This document shows positions 38,917-47,784 of a stretch of DNA of 57,336 bases, piece after piece. The notes beneath the pieces were generated by a model. It had not been told where the DNA came from and searched no databases. It saw nothing but the letters and a program-made list of their open reading frames with translations. The number at the start of each line of letters is the position of its first letter. Position 1 is the stretch's first letter. The stretch lies in the NCBI RefSeq assembly GCF_009674665.1, contig NZ_WKJD01000013.1:1-57336 (forward strand). The letters are read 5' to 3'. The DNA comes from Agromyces kandeliae. GTDB lineage: Bacteria > Actinomycetota > Actinomycetes > Actinomycetales > Microbacteriaceae. Position numbers and translations under genes: made by a program.

Positions 38917-39449
38917 CAGAGCACCTTGAAGTAGTCGAAGGGCTCGAGGCAGTCACGGCACTCGTAGAGCGCCTTGCACGACGTCGAGCCGAAGCGGGCG
39001 AGTTCGCGGGTGTTGAGGGAGTCGCAGCGCGGGCACTTGACCGCCAGTTGGAGGCGGATCGGCCCGGCGTCGCGGACGGGCGCGTTCCCGCTCGGCGCCT
39101 GGATGCCGTACTTCCGGAGCTTGTCCTTGCCGGCCTCGCTCATCCAGTCGGTGGTCCACGCGGGCGCGAGCACCATCCGCACGTCGACCTCGTCGTAGCC
39201 CGCGTGCGTGAGCGCGAGGACGACGTCGTCGCGCATCGCGTCCATGGCGGGGCATCCGCTGTAGGTGGGCGTGAGCTCGACGTGCACGGCGCCGTCCTCG
39301 TCGACGACGACCGAGCGGAGCACGCCCAGGTCCTCGATCGTGAGCACGGGCACCTCGGGGTCGGTCACCGTCGCGGCGACGTCCCACGCCGCGCGAGCGG
39401 CGGGGTCGCTCGGCACGGGTCGGGCGACGGATGCCCCGGCCGCGGTCAC
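38916..39449 (-). CDS. paaD: PaaD, MIP18/DUF59-family maturation factor
   Basis: This protein of about 177 aa has the MIP18/DUF59 core (WDVAATVTDPEVPVLTIEDLGVLRSV, YSGCPAMDAMRDDVV) and the PaaD-specific C-terminus with four Cys: KCPRCDSLNTRELARFGSTSCKALYECRDCLEPFDYFK (last 45 residues). It is thought to help assemble the Fe-S or metal centres of the epoxidase. The GTG at 39449 overlaps the paaC stop (GTGA) and has GGGGG upstream. A GTG one codon earlier is possible. Confidence 0.92.
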   Translation of the reverse strand: MTAAGASVARPVPSDPAARAAWDVAATVTDPEVPVLTIEDLGVLRSVVVDEDGAVHVELTPTYSGCPAMDAMRDDVVLALTHAGYDEVDVRMVLAPAWTTDWMSEAGKDKLRKYGIQAPSGNAPVRDAGPIRLQLAVKCPRCDSLNTRELARFGSTSCKALYECRDCLEPFDYFKVL

Positions 39450-40297
39450 CACGATGCCCCCGGGTGAGCGCGGGCGAGCACCTGCATCTCGGCGAGCAGC
39501 GGACCGAGGTGCTCGGTGTGCCTGCCCTCGCGACCGCGGCCGTCGACGACGAACGCGGTTCGACCCTCGGGCCGGGCGAGGTCGGCTTCGGCGAAGACCT
39601 GGTCGATCACCGAGTCGAACGCGTCGCGCAGCGACGACGGCAGCGGCACGACGCCCTCGTCGGCGAGCCGCACGACCACGGCGTCATCGCGGAACAGCTC
39701 CTCGACGTAGGGCCAGGTCTGCTCCACGGCGCGGACCATGCGGCGACGCGACTCGTCGGTGCCGCCCGCGAGGCGGAGCGTCCACTGGATCGCGTGGTCG
39801 CGGTGGTAGTCGACCTCCTTCGACGCCTTCGCGGCGATCGCCGCGAGCGTGGCATCCGTCGAGGCCTCGAGGTGCCGGTAGAGCTCGACGAGGTAGGTCG
39901 AGGCGACGAGCTGCCGGGCGATGGTGTGCGCGAAGTCGCCGTTGGGCTGCTCGAACAGCCAGGCGTTGCGGAAGTCGGGCTCGTCGCGGAAGTAGGCGAG
40001 GTCGTCCTCGCTGCGGCCGTCGTGCGTGCCCGCGTAGTGCAGCAGCGAGCGCGCGTGGCCGAGCAGGTCGAGCGCGATGTTGCCGAGCGCCACGTCCTCC
40101 TCGAGCTCCGGGGCGCGCGTGATCCAGTCGCCGAGGCGCTGCGCGAGCACGAGCGAGTCGTCGCCGAGGCCGAGCGCGTACGCGGCGACGTCGGCGGATG
40201 CCGCGTGGCCGGCGCCGGCCGCCTCGCCGGCGAGCTCCTCGGCGAGCGCGACCCGGTCGACCGTGACGTCGCCGTGCGGATCGAGGTCGCCGCTCAC
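39446..40297 (-). CDS. paaC: Phenylacetyl-CoA epoxidase structural subunit PaaC
   Basis: This 283-aa all-alpha ferritin-like protein of the PaaA/PaaC fold has YALGLGDDSLVLAQRLGDWITRAPELEEDVALGNIALDLLGHARSLL, PNGDFAHTIARQLV and ASKEVDYHRDHAIQWTLRLAGGTDESRRRM. Unlike PaaA it carries no complete di-iron site and serves as structural partner in the PaaABC core. GTG 40297 overlaps the paaB stop (GTGA). Confidence 0.93.
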   Translation of the reverse strand: MSGDLDPHGDVTVDRVALAEELAGEAAGAGHAASADVAAYALGLGDDSLVLAQRLGDWITRAPELEEDVALGNIALDLLGHARSLLHYAGTHDGRSEDDLAYFRDEPDFRNAWLFEQPNGDFAHTIARQLVASTYLVELYRHLEASTDATLAAIAAKASKEVDYHRDHAIQWTLRLAGGTDESRRRMVRAVEQTWPYVEELFRDDAVVVRLADEGVVPLPSSLRDAFDSVIDQVFAEADLARPEGRTAFVVDGRGREGRHTEHLGPLLAEMQVLARAHPGASW

Positions 40298-40599
40298 AGG
40301 TGCTTCACCCCTTCGGACTTCGTGTAGTACACCGCGTGCCGGTAGTTCTTGCCCGCGGGGCTCTCGAAGAAGGCGCCCTTTGCGTCGGGGTCGCTGGTCG
40401 TGACCGCGTCGGCGGGCACGACCCAGATCGACACGCCCTCGTTGCGTCGGGTGTACAGGTCGCGGGCGTTGCGCACGGCCATGTCGGCGTCGGGCGCGTG
40501 CAGCGACCCGACGTGCACGTGGCTCAGGCCGCGGTTGGCGCGCACGAAGACCTCCCACAGGGGCCAGGCCTCGGTGCCGGTCTCGCCGGGGGTGCTCAT
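40294..40599 (-). CDS. paaB: Phenylacetyl-CoA epoxidase subunit PaaB
   Basis: This 101-aa protein has the small-subunit signature WPLWEVFVRANRGLSHVHVGSLHAPDADMAVRNARDLYTRRNEGVSIWVV (13-61), and it ends in a Lys-rich stretch. It bridges PaaA-PaaC dimers and is needed for epoxidase activity. A 62-bp gap separates it from paaA, and GAGACGAGATG precedes the start. Confidence 0.95.
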   Translation of the reverse strand: MSTPGETGTEAWPLWEVFVRANRGLSHVHVGSLHAPDADMAVRNARDLYTRRNEGVSIWVVPADAVTTSDPDAKGAFFESPAGKNYRHAVYYTKSEGVKHL

Positions 40600-40661
40600 C
40601 TCGTCTCCTCGTCTCGGTCCGCTCCATCGCGGATCGCGGGTCCAGTGGTGGTGCCGCCCCG

Positions 40662-41648
40662 TCAGGCGGCGGTCGCAGCTTTCGCGGCCTGCTTGCGGGC
40701 GTACTCGGCGGCGGCCTCGCGGACCCACGCGCCGTCCTCGTGGGCCTCGCGGCGGCGGCGCAGGCGCTCGGCGTTCGCCGGGCCGCGACCGGCGAGCACC
40801 TCGTGGAACTCGTCCCAGTCGATCTCGCTCATGTCGTACGCCTGGCGCTCCTCGTTCCACGTCAGGTTCGGGTCGGGCAGCGTCACGCCGAGGACCTCGG
40901 CCTGCGGCACGAGCATGCCGACGAAGCGCTGACGCAGCTCGTCGTTGGAGAACCGCTTGATGTTCCACGCCATCGACTGGGCCGAGTTCGGCGACTCGTC
41001 GTCGGGCGGGCCGAACATCATGAGGCTCGGCCAGTACCAGCGGTCGACGGCGTCCTGCGCCATCCGCTTCTGCTCGTCGGTGCCCTGCATGAGCTCGAGC
41101 AGGATCTCGAAGCCCTGCCGCTGGTGGAAGGACTCCTCCTTGCAGATGCGCACCATTGCACGGCCGTACGGACCGTACGACGCGCGGCAGAGCGGCACCT
41201 GGTTGCAGATCGCGGCGCCGTCGACGAGCCAGCCGATGGCGCCCATGTCGGCCCACGTCGGGGTCGTGTAGTTGAAGATCGACGAGTAGCGCGCGCGGCC
41301 CTCGATGAGCTGCTGCATCATCTCCTCGCGCCCGATGCCGAGCGTCTGGGCGGCCGAGTACAGGTAGAGGCCGTGGCCGGCCTCGTCCTGCACCTTGGCC
41401 ATGAGGATGGCCTTGCGCTTGAGGCTCGGCGCGCGCGAGATCCAGTTGGACTCGGGCTGCATGCCGATGATCTCGGAGTGCGCGTGCTGGCTGATCTGCC
41501 GGATCAGCGTCTTGCGGTACGCGTCGGGCATCCAGTCGCGCGGCTCGATGCGCGAGTCCTTCGCGATGAGGTCGTCGAAGCGCGCCTGCGCCTCGTCGTC
41601 GCGGTGCTCATCGATGCTGGCCACGCTCAGCTCGGCGGGTGCGGTCAT
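40662..41648 (-). CDS. paaA: Phenylacetyl-CoA epoxidase catalytic subunit PaaA
   Basis: This 328-aa protein is the di-iron oxygenase. The iron ligands lie in [12 protein letters not shown] (57-68), [14 protein letters not shown] (86-99, E and H), [14 protein letters not shown] (ExxH, about 166) and the following helix with [10 protein letters not shown]. It inserts one oxygen across the ring of phenylacetyl-CoA. Start ATG 41648 follows GGAGTCGACG, and an upstream in-frame GTG would add 17 unlikely residues. It is the first gene of the paaABCDEG operon, behind the 20-bp box at 41698-41717. Confidence 0.95.
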   Translation of the reverse strand: MTAPAELSVASIDEHRDDEAQARFDDLIAKDSRIEPRDWMPDAYRKTLIRQISQHAHSEIIGMQPESNWISRAPSLKRKAILMAKVQDEAGHGLYLYSAAQTLGIGREEMMQQLIEGRARYSSIFNYTTPTWADMGAIGWLVDGAAICNQVPLCRASYGPYGRAMVRICKEESFHQRQGFEILLELMQGTDEQKRMAQDAVDRWYWPSLMMFGPPDDESPNSAQSMAWNIKRFSNDELRQRFVGMLVPQAEVLGVTLPDPNLTWNEERQAYDMSEIDWDEFHEVLAGRGPANAERLRRRREAHEDGAWVREAAAEYARKQAAKAATAA

Positions 41649-41697
41649 CGTCGACTCCAATGCTCTCGGGACCGGCGGCGGGTGAGGACACTTTACC

Positions 41698-41717
41698 AAC
41701 CGATCGTTCAGTTAGTA
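41698..41717. promoter_or_regulatory. Putative PaaR operator upstream of paaA
   Basis: AACCGATCGTTCAGTTAGTA lies 50 bp upstream of paaA and 71 bp before paaI, in the divergent gap. It matches the 55630-55649 box at 18 of 20 positions. The core is roughly palindromic (AACCGA.CG.TCAGTT-like), as expected for TetR-family operators of phenylacetate genes. TAGTATAT beside it may be a -10 for paaI-paaK. Confidence 0.75.
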
Positions 41718-41787
41718 TATGCTGAGGTTCTGCGCCGGGGCAATCAGGGCCGCCGGCGACTCCCCCGCACTCGATGAGGAGCAGCGC

Positions 41788-42255
41788 ATGACGGATGTCG
41801 CGACCGAACGCCAGGGCGGCGGCCGACCGGCCGACGAGCAGGCCGATGCCGAGGCATCCGCTCGCCTCAACCGCGAGATGATGCAGCGCGACCTCGCCTC
41901 CGCCATGCTCGGCATGGTCGTCGAACGCGACGATCCCGGGCACGCGGTCGTGTCGATGCGCGTGCGGGAGGACATGACCAACGGATTCGCCATCACCCAC
42001 GGCGGGCTCGTCTTCACGCTGGCCGACACGGCCTTCGCGATCGCCTGCAACGAGGACCACCGGGTCACCGTCGCCGCGGGCGCCGACATCACCTTCCTCA
42101 AGTCAACGGTCGCCGGGCAGACCCTCACCGCCACCGCGGTCCGACGCGCCCGCAACGGCCGCACCGGCCTCTACGACGTGACCGTCGTCGACGAGCAGGG
42201 CGACGCCGTCGCCGAGTTCCGCGGCCGCTCGATCTCCACCAACCGAACCATCTGA
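41788..42255 (+). CDS. paaI: Hydroxyphenylacetyl-CoA thioesterase PaaI
   Basis: This 155-aa hotdog-fold protein has the PaaI signature GFAITHGGLVFTLADTAFAIACN (about 65-87), with the catalytic Asp in LADTAFA, followed by VAAGADITFLKSTVAG. It hydrolyses dead-end CoA esters that trap CoA during phenylacetate breakdown. ATG 41788 follows GAGGAG. It is divergent from paaA and 15 bp before paaK, so it is co-transcribed with paaK. Confidence 0.93.
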   Translation: MTDVATERQGGGRPADEQADAEASARLNREMMQRDLASAMLGMVVERDDPGHAVVSMRVREDMTNGFAITHGGLVFTLADTAFAIACNEDHRVTVAAGADITFLKSTVAGQTLTATAVRRARNGRTGLYDVTVVDEQGDAVAEFRGRSISTNRTI

Positions 42256-42270
42256 CCCCCGGGAGCCACC

Positions 42271-43632
42271 GTGTCGACGACGACCCTTCCGCAGTCCCCC
42301 ATCGAATCGCGCCCCACCGTCTCGGGCCTCGCACCCGCCGCGCCCGACGAGCTCGACCCCGAGGAGCGCATGAGCCGCGCCGAGATCGAGGCGCTCCAGC
42401 TCGAACGGCTGCAGTGGACCGTGCGCCACGCCTACGAGAACGTGCCGCTCTACCGCCGCAAGTTCGACGAGCACGGCGTGCATCCCGATGACATCCAGGC
42501 ACTGGCGGATGTCGCGAAGCTCCCCTTCACGACGAAGGACGACCTCCGCCAGACCTACCCGTTCGGCATGTTCGCGGTCCCGATGGACCAGGTCGCCCGC
42601 ATCCACGCCTCGTCCGGCACGACCGGCCGGCCGACCGTCGTCGGCTACACGCACGGCGACCTCGACCGCTGGGCGACGCTCGTCGCCCGCTGCCTCCGCG
42701 CCAGCGGCGTCCGCCCCGGCATGAAGGTGCACAACGCCTACGGCTACGGCCTCTTCACGGGCGGGCTCGGCGCGCACGCCGGCATCGAGAAGCTCGGTGC
42801 CACCGTCATCCCGATGTCGGGCGGCCAGACCGCGCGCCAGGTCCAGCTCATCCGCGACTTCGAGCCCGACGCGATCATGTGCACGCCGAGCTACCTGCTC
42901 ACGATCGCCGACGCGATGGAGGAGGCGGGCATCGACCCGCGCTCGACGTCGCTGAAGACCGCGATCCTCGGCGCCGAGCCCTGGACCAACGAGATGCGCC
43001 AGCGGCTCCAGGACCGCCTCGGCATCGACGCCGTCGACATCTACGGCCTCTCCGAGGTCATGGGCCCGGGCGTCGGCAACGAGTGCATCGAGACCAAGGA
43101 CGGCCCGCACCTCTGGGAGGACCACTTCCTGCCCGAGGTCATCGACGGCGAGACGGGAGAGCAGCTGCCGGACGGCGAGAAGGGCGAGCTCGTCTTCACG
43201 TCGCTGACCAAGGAGGCCTTCCCGGTCATCCGCTACCGCACGCGCGACCTGACCCGCCTCCTGCCGGGTACCGCCCGCCCCGGCATGCGCCGGATGGAGA
43301 AGATCACCGGCCGCAACGACGACATGATCATCCTCCGCGGCGTGAACCTCTTCCCGACGCAGATCGAGGAGCTCGTGCTCGGCATCGAGCACCTGACGCC
43401 GCACTTCATCCTCGAGCTCACGCGCACCGGGCACATGGACGACCTCACGGTCCGCATCGAGCGCCACCCCGACCTCGAGGTCGAGGCCTGCCGGGCGGCG
43501 ACCGTCGTGCTCGCGGGGCGGATCAAGGAGTTCATCGGCTCGTCGGTGAGCGTCCGGCTCGAGGAGCCCGGCACGCTGCCGCGCAGCGAGGGCAAGTACA
43601 AGCGCGTCTACGACCTCCGCGAGCCGCGCTGA
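42271..43632 (+). CDS. paaK: Phenylacetate-CoA ligase PaaK
   Basis: This 453-aa adenylate-forming ligase has the P-loop-like HASSGTTGRPTVVGYT (111-126), AYGYGLFTGGLGAH, ILGAEPWT, IYGLSEVMGPGV (about 257) and the hinge GRNDDMIILRGVNLFPTQIEE. The C-terminal Lys is in GKYKRVYDL. It activates phenylacetate to phenylacetyl-CoA with ATP, the entry step of the pathway. The GTG start follows GGGAG. Confidence 0.95.
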   Translation: MSTTTLPQSPIESRPTVSGLAPAAPDELDPEERMSRAEIEALQLERLQWTVRHAYENVPLYRRKFDEHGVHPDDIQALADVAKLPFTTKDDLRQTYPFGMFAVPMDQVARIHASSGTTGRPTVVGYTHGDLDRWATLVARCLRASGVRPGMKVHNAYGYGLFTGGLGAHAGIEKLGATVIPMSGGQTARQVQLIRDFEPDAIMCTPSYLLTIADAMEEAGIDPRSTSLKTAILGAEPWTNEMRQRLQDRLGIDAVDIYGLSEVMGPGVGNECIETKDGPHLWEDHFLPEVIDGETGEQLPDGEKGELVFTSLTKEAFPVIRYRTRDLTRLLPGTARPGMRRMEKITGRNDDMIILRGVNLFPTQIEELVLGIEHLTPHFILELTRTGHMDDLTVRIERHPDLEVEACRAATVVLAGRIKEFIGSSVSVRLEEPGTLPRSEGKYKRVYDLREPR

Positions 43633-43773
43633 TGCGGGCCACGGCCGGGTCGCCCGCGGCGCCACGCCGCGCACGGTCGCCGATCGGACGGAATCGGGCG
43701 CCTCGGCTCGGTCAGCGACGCCGAATCGCGTCCTTTCGCGGCGCATCCGAGCCGGGGTGACAGACTGAAGCGG
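43633..43773. other. 141-bp gap between paaK and the TetR gene
   Basis: CAGACT (43761-43766) ends 7 nt before the TetR ATG and may be its -10. No operator-like palindrome is visible, so autoregulation is not evident here. Confidence 0.4.
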
Positions 43774-44391
43774 ATGTCACCGAACACGACGCTCCGACGA
43801 GGCCGCCCCGGGTACGACCAGCAGGGCATCCTCGAGGTCGCCGTCGCGGCCTTCAACGAGTACGGCTACGACGCGACCTCGATGGGCGTGCTCGCCGACC
43901 GGCTCGGCCTCTCGAAGTCGGCGATCTACCACCACTTCACGTCGAAGGACGAGATCCTCGAACGCGCGCTCGACCAGGCGCTGTCCGCGCTCGAGGGCGT
44001 GCTCGACGCGACCGAGGCCGCCGGTGGCAGCGCCGCCGACCGGCTCGACGGCGTGCTCCGCGGCGCGGTGCGCGTGCTCGTCGACCGGTTGCCCTACGTG
44101 ACCCTGCTGCTGCGCGTCCGCGGGAACACCGACGTCGAGCGGCGCGCACTCGCCCGCCGGCGCGCGTTCGACAAGCGCGTGACCGCACTCGTGGCCGACG
44201 CGCAGGCCGAGGGCTCGCTGCGGTCCGACATCGACGTGCGCATCGTCGAGCGGCTGCTGTTCGGCATGATCAACTCGATCGTCGAGTGGTACCGGCCGGG
44301 TGGACGCGAGGATGCCGCACGGCTGGCCGACGACGTCGTCGCGGTCGCGCTCGACGGCCTCCGCGTGCCCGCCGGCGCCCCGCGCACCTGA
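43774..44391 (+). CDS. paaR: TetR regulator, probable PaaR
   Basis: This protein has 205 aa. The N-terminal helix-turn-helix is RRGRPGYDQQGILEVAVAAFNEYGYDATSMGVLADRLGLSKSAIYHHFTSKDEIL (8-62), with the RGRPGYD start and SKSAIYHH turn typical of actinobacterial phenylacetate repressors. The ligand domain binds an acyl-CoA in relatives (phenylacetyl-CoA in PaaR). Its position directly after paaK, and the two shared boxes before paaA and the thiolase gene, support the role. No biochemical proof is available from sequence. Confidence 0.8.
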   Translation: MSPNTTLRRGRPGYDQQGILEVAVAAFNEYGYDATSMGVLADRLGLSKSAIYHHFTSKDEILERALDQALSALEGVLDATEAAGGSAADRLDGVLRGAVRVLVDRLPYVTLLLRVRGNTDVERRALARRRAFDKRVTALVADAQAEGSLRSDIDVRIVERLLFGMINSIVEWYRPGGREDAARLADDVVAVALDGLRVPAGAPRT

Positions 44392-44431
44392 CCCCCGCCA
44401 CACCCACGCATCGCGCACTTCGGTGACGACA

Positions 44432-44469
44432 GTCCGTGCGGGTTGCGCCGGGGCGGCACCCGCACGGAC
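44432..44469 (+). terminator. Strong hairpin after the paaR-like gene
   Basis: GTCCGTGCGGGT (44432-44443) and ACCCGCACGGAC (44458-44469) form a perfect 12-bp stem with a 14-nt loop. It lies 40 nt after the TetR stop and before the SpoIIAA-like gene. Confidence 0.8.
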
Positions 44470-44582
44470 CGTCCGCACCGCCCGCCCGCCCGCCGCGGCC
44501 GATCGCCGAGGTGTCAGCGGCTCGGAGCCGTGACATCCGCCCCGACCGGCTGCAAGACTGACGCCGGGAGAAGGGGACCCCG

Positions 44583-44966
44583 ATGATCGAGCTGCTCGAG
44601 GACCTGCCGGAGGGCGTGATCGGCTTCCGCGCCGTCGGCACCGTGACCGCGGCCGACTACCGCGAGGTGCTCGATCCTGCCATGGACGCCGCGATCGAGA
44701 CGACCGGGAAGCTCGATTTCGTCATCGTGCTCGGCGAGGAGTTCGACCACTACTCGCTCGGCGCGATGGTCGAGGACGCGAAGCTCATCGGCAGGCCGCT
44801 CTCGCTCTGGGACCGGGCCGCCCTCGTGACCGACCGCGACGTGCTCATCGGGATCGCGGTCGCCTTCGGCGGGCTCGTGCCGGGCCAGTTCCGGGCGTTC
44901 CCGATCGCGCACCTCGACGACGCGATCGCGTGGGTCGGCGAAGGCGCCGCAGCGACGACGACCTGA
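44583..44966 (+). CDS. SpoIIAA-like (STAS-fold) protein
   Basis: This 127-aa single-domain protein has the SpoIIAA-like layout: MIELLEDLPEGVIGFRAVGTVTAADYREVLDPAMDAAIETTGKLDFVIVLGEEFDHYSLGAMVEDAKLI (1-70), continuing to IGIAVAFGGLVPGQFRAFPI. The DxSG phosphorylation site of true anti-anti-sigma factors is not evident. The role of this family is unknown, and it may bind small lipophilic ligands. AGAAGGGG lies upstream. It is a single gene between two terminators or opposite genes. Confidence 0.82.
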   Translation: MIELLEDLPEGVIGFRAVGTVTAADYREVLDPAMDAAIETTGKLDFVIVLGEEFDHYSLGAMVEDAKLIGRPLSLWDRAALVTDRDVLIGIAVAFGGLVPGQFRAFPIAHLDDAIAWVGEGAAATTT

Positions 44967-44997
44967 CCGCCGGGCGGACCGGCACCGGCCGGCGGTC

Positions 44998-45642
44998 TCA
45001 GCGAGCGCCCGCGGCGCTCCCGACCTCGGGGTGCTCCGGCGGCAGACCGTGGCGCTTGCCGGCACGGAGCAGTTCGAGGTTGCGGCGCTCCCAGTCGAGC
45101 ATCTCCTGGCGCACGCCCTCGAGGATCCGGCTCTCACCGCACGCCGGCAGGGAGCGTCCGCACGTGCACGAGCCCGTCTTCCGGGCGTCCGGATGGTGGA
45201 ACGCCTGCAGCCGCCAGAGCGCGACCATGGCGGTGTCGACCCGCCGCGACGTCAACTGGGTCGCCCGCTCGGCGCGGCGCACCCGGTCGTCGCGGAGCTG
45301 GTCCTGCAGCGCGGCGCCCACCTCGGTCGCGCCGTCGAGCGCCCCCGAGCGCAGCTGGTCGCGCTCCGCGGTGAGGCGGGCCGTGAGCTCGGCCGCTTCC
45401 GAGGCCGCGGCCGCAGCTGCCTCGGCCGCGTCGCGCGCCGCGCGGTCGTGGACCTCGAGGATGCCCCGCCAGATCGCGATGTGCTCCCGGTCGCGCTGCT
45501 CGGCCCGGTCGGCGCCGAGATGGGATCGGCAGTGGCCGCACACCACCTGGTCGGACGCCGAGGCGAACCGGAACCGCTGCACGCTCCCGCAGCAGAGGCA
45601 CGGCACGTCGACGTCGGCGTGGAGCGGGTGCTGGTGGGGCAT
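44998..45642 (-). CDS. Hypothetical protein with two zinc-ribbon-like Cys pairs and coiled coil
   Basis: This protein has 214 aa. The N-terminus carries CLCCGS and then VCGHCR (two CxxC knuckles, about 15-40), suggesting a zinc ribbon. A Glu/Ala/Arg-rich helical region of about 80 residues looks like a coiled coil. Near the C-terminus a CTCGRSLPAC segment offers further Cys. I prefer ATG 45642, which begins right before the ribbon. A TTG at 45678 would add 12 residues. I do not recognise the family. Zinc binding and nucleic-acid contact are only suggestions. Confidence 0.6.
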   Translation of the reverse strand: MPHQHPLHADVDVPCLCCGSVQRFRFASASDQVVCGHCRSHLGADRAEQRDREHIAIWRGILEVHDRAARDAAEAAAAAASEAAELTARLTAERDQLRSGALDGATEVGAALQDQLRDDRVRRAERATQLTSRRVDTAMVALWRLQAFHHPDARKTGSCTCGRSLPACGESRILEGVRQEMLDWERRNLELLRAGKRHGLPPEHPEVGSAAGAR

Positions 45643-45717
45643 GCGGTCCAGCGTGACCGGCGGGGCGGGCGCGGTCAAGTCCGAGCGGATGCCCCGGGCG
45701 GATGCCGCACGGCCGCC

Positions 45718-46485
45718 TCAGCGATCGAGCTGCAGCCGCGACCACGCGAGCGCGCACAGCGCGCCGAACGCGAGCGGCACGCTCGGCACGACGAGCAGCG
45801 CCGCGGCCGGGACCGCGTCGGGCGCGATCGCCCACAGCGCGGGCGCGACGAACGGCACCCATGCCCCGATGTCGGCGAGCGCCGAGACCTGCGCGACCAC
45901 GATGATCCCGACGGTCGCGGCGATGCCGGGCAGGAGGCCGCGCCCGATCGTCGCGACCCACGCGGCGGGCACCGCGATGAGCGCGGAGAGCACGACGAGC
46001 ACGGGGATCCGGGCGATCGCGCCGGCGCCGGCGGCATCCGTCGTGCCGTAGCCCATCGCGACGCCCACGATCGCGACGACGCCCGTGAGGGCGACCGCGA
46101 CCGCGACCGACCAGGCGAGGTAGACCACGAGCTTGCCGAGCGCGATCGCCGGTCGCGACACCGGCAGGCCGAAGAGCGCCGCGACGGTGCCGTCGGCGAA
46201 CTCGCGGCCGAACATCCAGCTGAGGGCGACGCCGAACGCGAGCACGCCGGCCGCAGCCGTGATCTGGAGGACGACCCCGACGAGGCCCGCCCACCCCGGC
46301 ACGCCCGCGAGCGGGCCGAGCTTGGCGAGCACCTGCTCGTCGCCGGATGCCGCGGCGAGCAGCATCCCGAGCGCCAGCACGCCCACGCCCACCACGAGGA
46401 GCGCCGTGGTCGACGCCATCACCCGGGAGGCGATCGCCTTGCGCGCCTCGACCGCGACCGCCACGCCGAGCCCCGCGCCGCTCAT
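45718..46485 (-). CDS. ABC-2 type transporter permease
   Basis: This 255-aa protein has six predicted membrane segments, for example ASTTALLVVGVGVLALGMLLAAA, WAGLVGVVLQITAAAGVLAFGVALSWMFGREFADG and LVVYLAWSVAVAVALTGVVAIVGVAMG. The segment FGREFADGTVAALFGLPVSRPAIALGKL resembles the conserved loop of ABC-2 exporters. The ATG overlaps the ATPase stop (ATGA). It exports an unknown substrate, such as a drug or peptide, together with the ATPase encoded upstream. Confidence 0.9.
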   Translation of the reverse strand: MSGAGLGVAVAVEARKAIASRVMASTTALLVVGVGVLALGMLLAAASGDEQVLAKLGPLAGVPGWAGLVGVVLQITAAAGVLAFGVALSWMFGREFADGTVAALFGLPVSRPAIALGKLVVYLAWSVAVAVALTGVVAIVGVAMGYGTTDAAGAGAIARIPVLVVLSALIAVPAAWVATIGRGLLPGIAATVGIIVVAQVSALADIGAWVPFVAPALWAIAPDAVPAAALLVVPSVPLAFGALCALAWSRLQLDR

Positions 46486-47219
46486 GCGGCGGCCCTCCGG
46501 GTCGCGTCGTCGTCGTGGACGAGCGCGAAGAACGCGCGCTCGAGGTCGAACCCGCCGGGGTCGAGCGACCCGATGATCCGCCCGTCGTTGAGGACCGTGA
46601 TGCGGTCGGCGACGCGGGCGACCTCGTCGAGGTGGTGGCTCGAGACGAGGATGCCGGCACCGGCGGCGGCCCGCCGCAGCAGCGACTCGCGCAGCACGAT
46701 GACCCCGGCCGGGTCGAGCCCGTTCGTCGGCTCGTCGAGCACGATCGCCTCGGGCTCGTGCAGCAGCGCCCCCGCGATGCCGACGCGCTGGCGGTTGCCG
46801 AGCGAGAGCCGACCGGCGCGCACGCCCGCGTACCGGCCGAGGTCGAACTCGTCGATCGCCCGGTCGACGGCCGCGCGCACGCCCGCGCGGTCGAGGCCGT
46901 GGAGGCGCGCGGCGACCTCGAGGTTCGCGCGGCCCGTGAGCTCGGCGTAGGCGAGCGGGTGCTCGACGAGCTGGCCGACGCGCGCCCAGGTCGCGGCATC
47001 CGCTCGGCTCACGTCGACGCCGCACACGCGCACCTCGCCCGAGTCGGGCCGCAGCATGCCGAGGAACAGTCGCATGAGCGTCGTCTTGCCCGCGCCGTTC
47101 AGGCCGACCAGCGCGTGGATCTCGCCCGCCGCCACGTCGAGGTCGATGCCGTGCACGCCCGCGCCGCCGCGGAACGCACGCGCGACGCCGCGGCCCTCGA
47201 ACCGGGGTGCGGCGCTCAT
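46482..47219 (-). CDS. ABC transporter ATP-binding protein
   Basis: This 245-aa protein has Walker A LVGLNGAGKTT (about 38-48), the Q-loop region WARVGQLVEHP, the signature RLSLGNRQRVGIAGALL (138-154), Walker B AIVLDEPTNGLDPAG and the switch His in VSSHHLDEVARVAD. The SLGNRQR signature deviates from LSGGQ in a way common for BcrA-type drug exporters. The start at 47219 overlaps the TetR stop, and its stop overlaps the permease start. Confidence 0.94.
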   Translation of the reverse strand: MSAAPRFEGRGVARAFRGGAGVHGIDLDVAAGEIHALVGLNGAGKTTLMRLFLGMLRPDSGEVRVCGVDVSRADAATWARVGQLVEHPLAYAELTGRANLEVAARLHGLDRAGVRAAVDRAIDEFDLGRYAGVRAGRLSLGNRQRVGIAGALLHEPEAIVLDEPTNGLDPAGVIVLRESLLRRAAAGAGILVSSHHLDEVARVADRITVLNDGRIIGSLDPGGFDLERAFFALVHDDDATRRAAA

Positions 47220-47779
47220 GCCTCGCCCGCCACGACGTCGAGGGCGCGCTCGATGGCCGCGCCGAGGGTGTCGATCTCGCCGTCGGCCCACGCGTAGAGG
47301 CCCGTGACGAGTGCGGCGATCACGGCGGATGCGGCGGCGCGCGCGTCGAACGCGGGCGCCCCGTCGGCGACGAGCCGGGCGACGATCGCCTGCTCGGTGT
47401 TCCCGGTGCTCCGCCACATGGCCCCGCGCAGCGCCGGCGTGCGGGCCGCGATCCGCACCCGCCGCCGGATCTCCGGCTGCTCGGGTTCGGGCAGCGTCCG
47501 CCAGGCCGAGCGGATGCCGCGTGCCGCGCGCTGCAGGGGCGGCAGCTCGCGCGGCTGGTCGCCGATGCCCTCGGCGAGGAACGGGTCGTACGGGTCCTCG
47601 AGCACGAGCAGCTCCTTGGTGGCGAAGTGACGGAAGAAGGTCATCTCGCTGACGCCCGCGGCCCGCGCGATCTCCGCGGCGGAGGTCTGGTCGTACCCCT
47701 GACGCTCGATGAGGTCGAGCCCGTGGTCGATCAGGCGTTGCCGGGTACGGAGGCGCCTCGGCGTCGGGGTGGTGGTCAC
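47216..47779 (-). CDS. TetR regulator of the ABC exporter operon
   Basis: This protein has 187 aa. The helix-turn-helix is TRQRLIDHGLDLIERQGYDQTSAAEIARAAGVSEMTFFRHFATKELLVL (12-60), with a C-terminal domain of the MftR/Rv-like actinobacterial TetR type. It is the first gene of an overlapping TetR, ATPase and permease operon. The GTG start lies 6 nt after the operator at 47785-47803, so it should repress itself and the exporter until the drug-like ligand binds. Confidence 0.92.
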   Translation of the reverse strand: MTTTPTPRRLRTRQRLIDHGLDLIERQGYDQTSAAEIARAAGVSEMTFFRHFATKELLVLEDPYDPFLAEGIGDQPRELPPLQRAARGIRSAWRTLPEPEQPEIRRRVRIAARTPALRGAMWRSTGNTEQAIVARLVADGAPAFDARAAASAVIAALVTGLYAWADGEIDTLGAAIERALDVVAGEA

Positions 47780-47784
47780 GAGAT

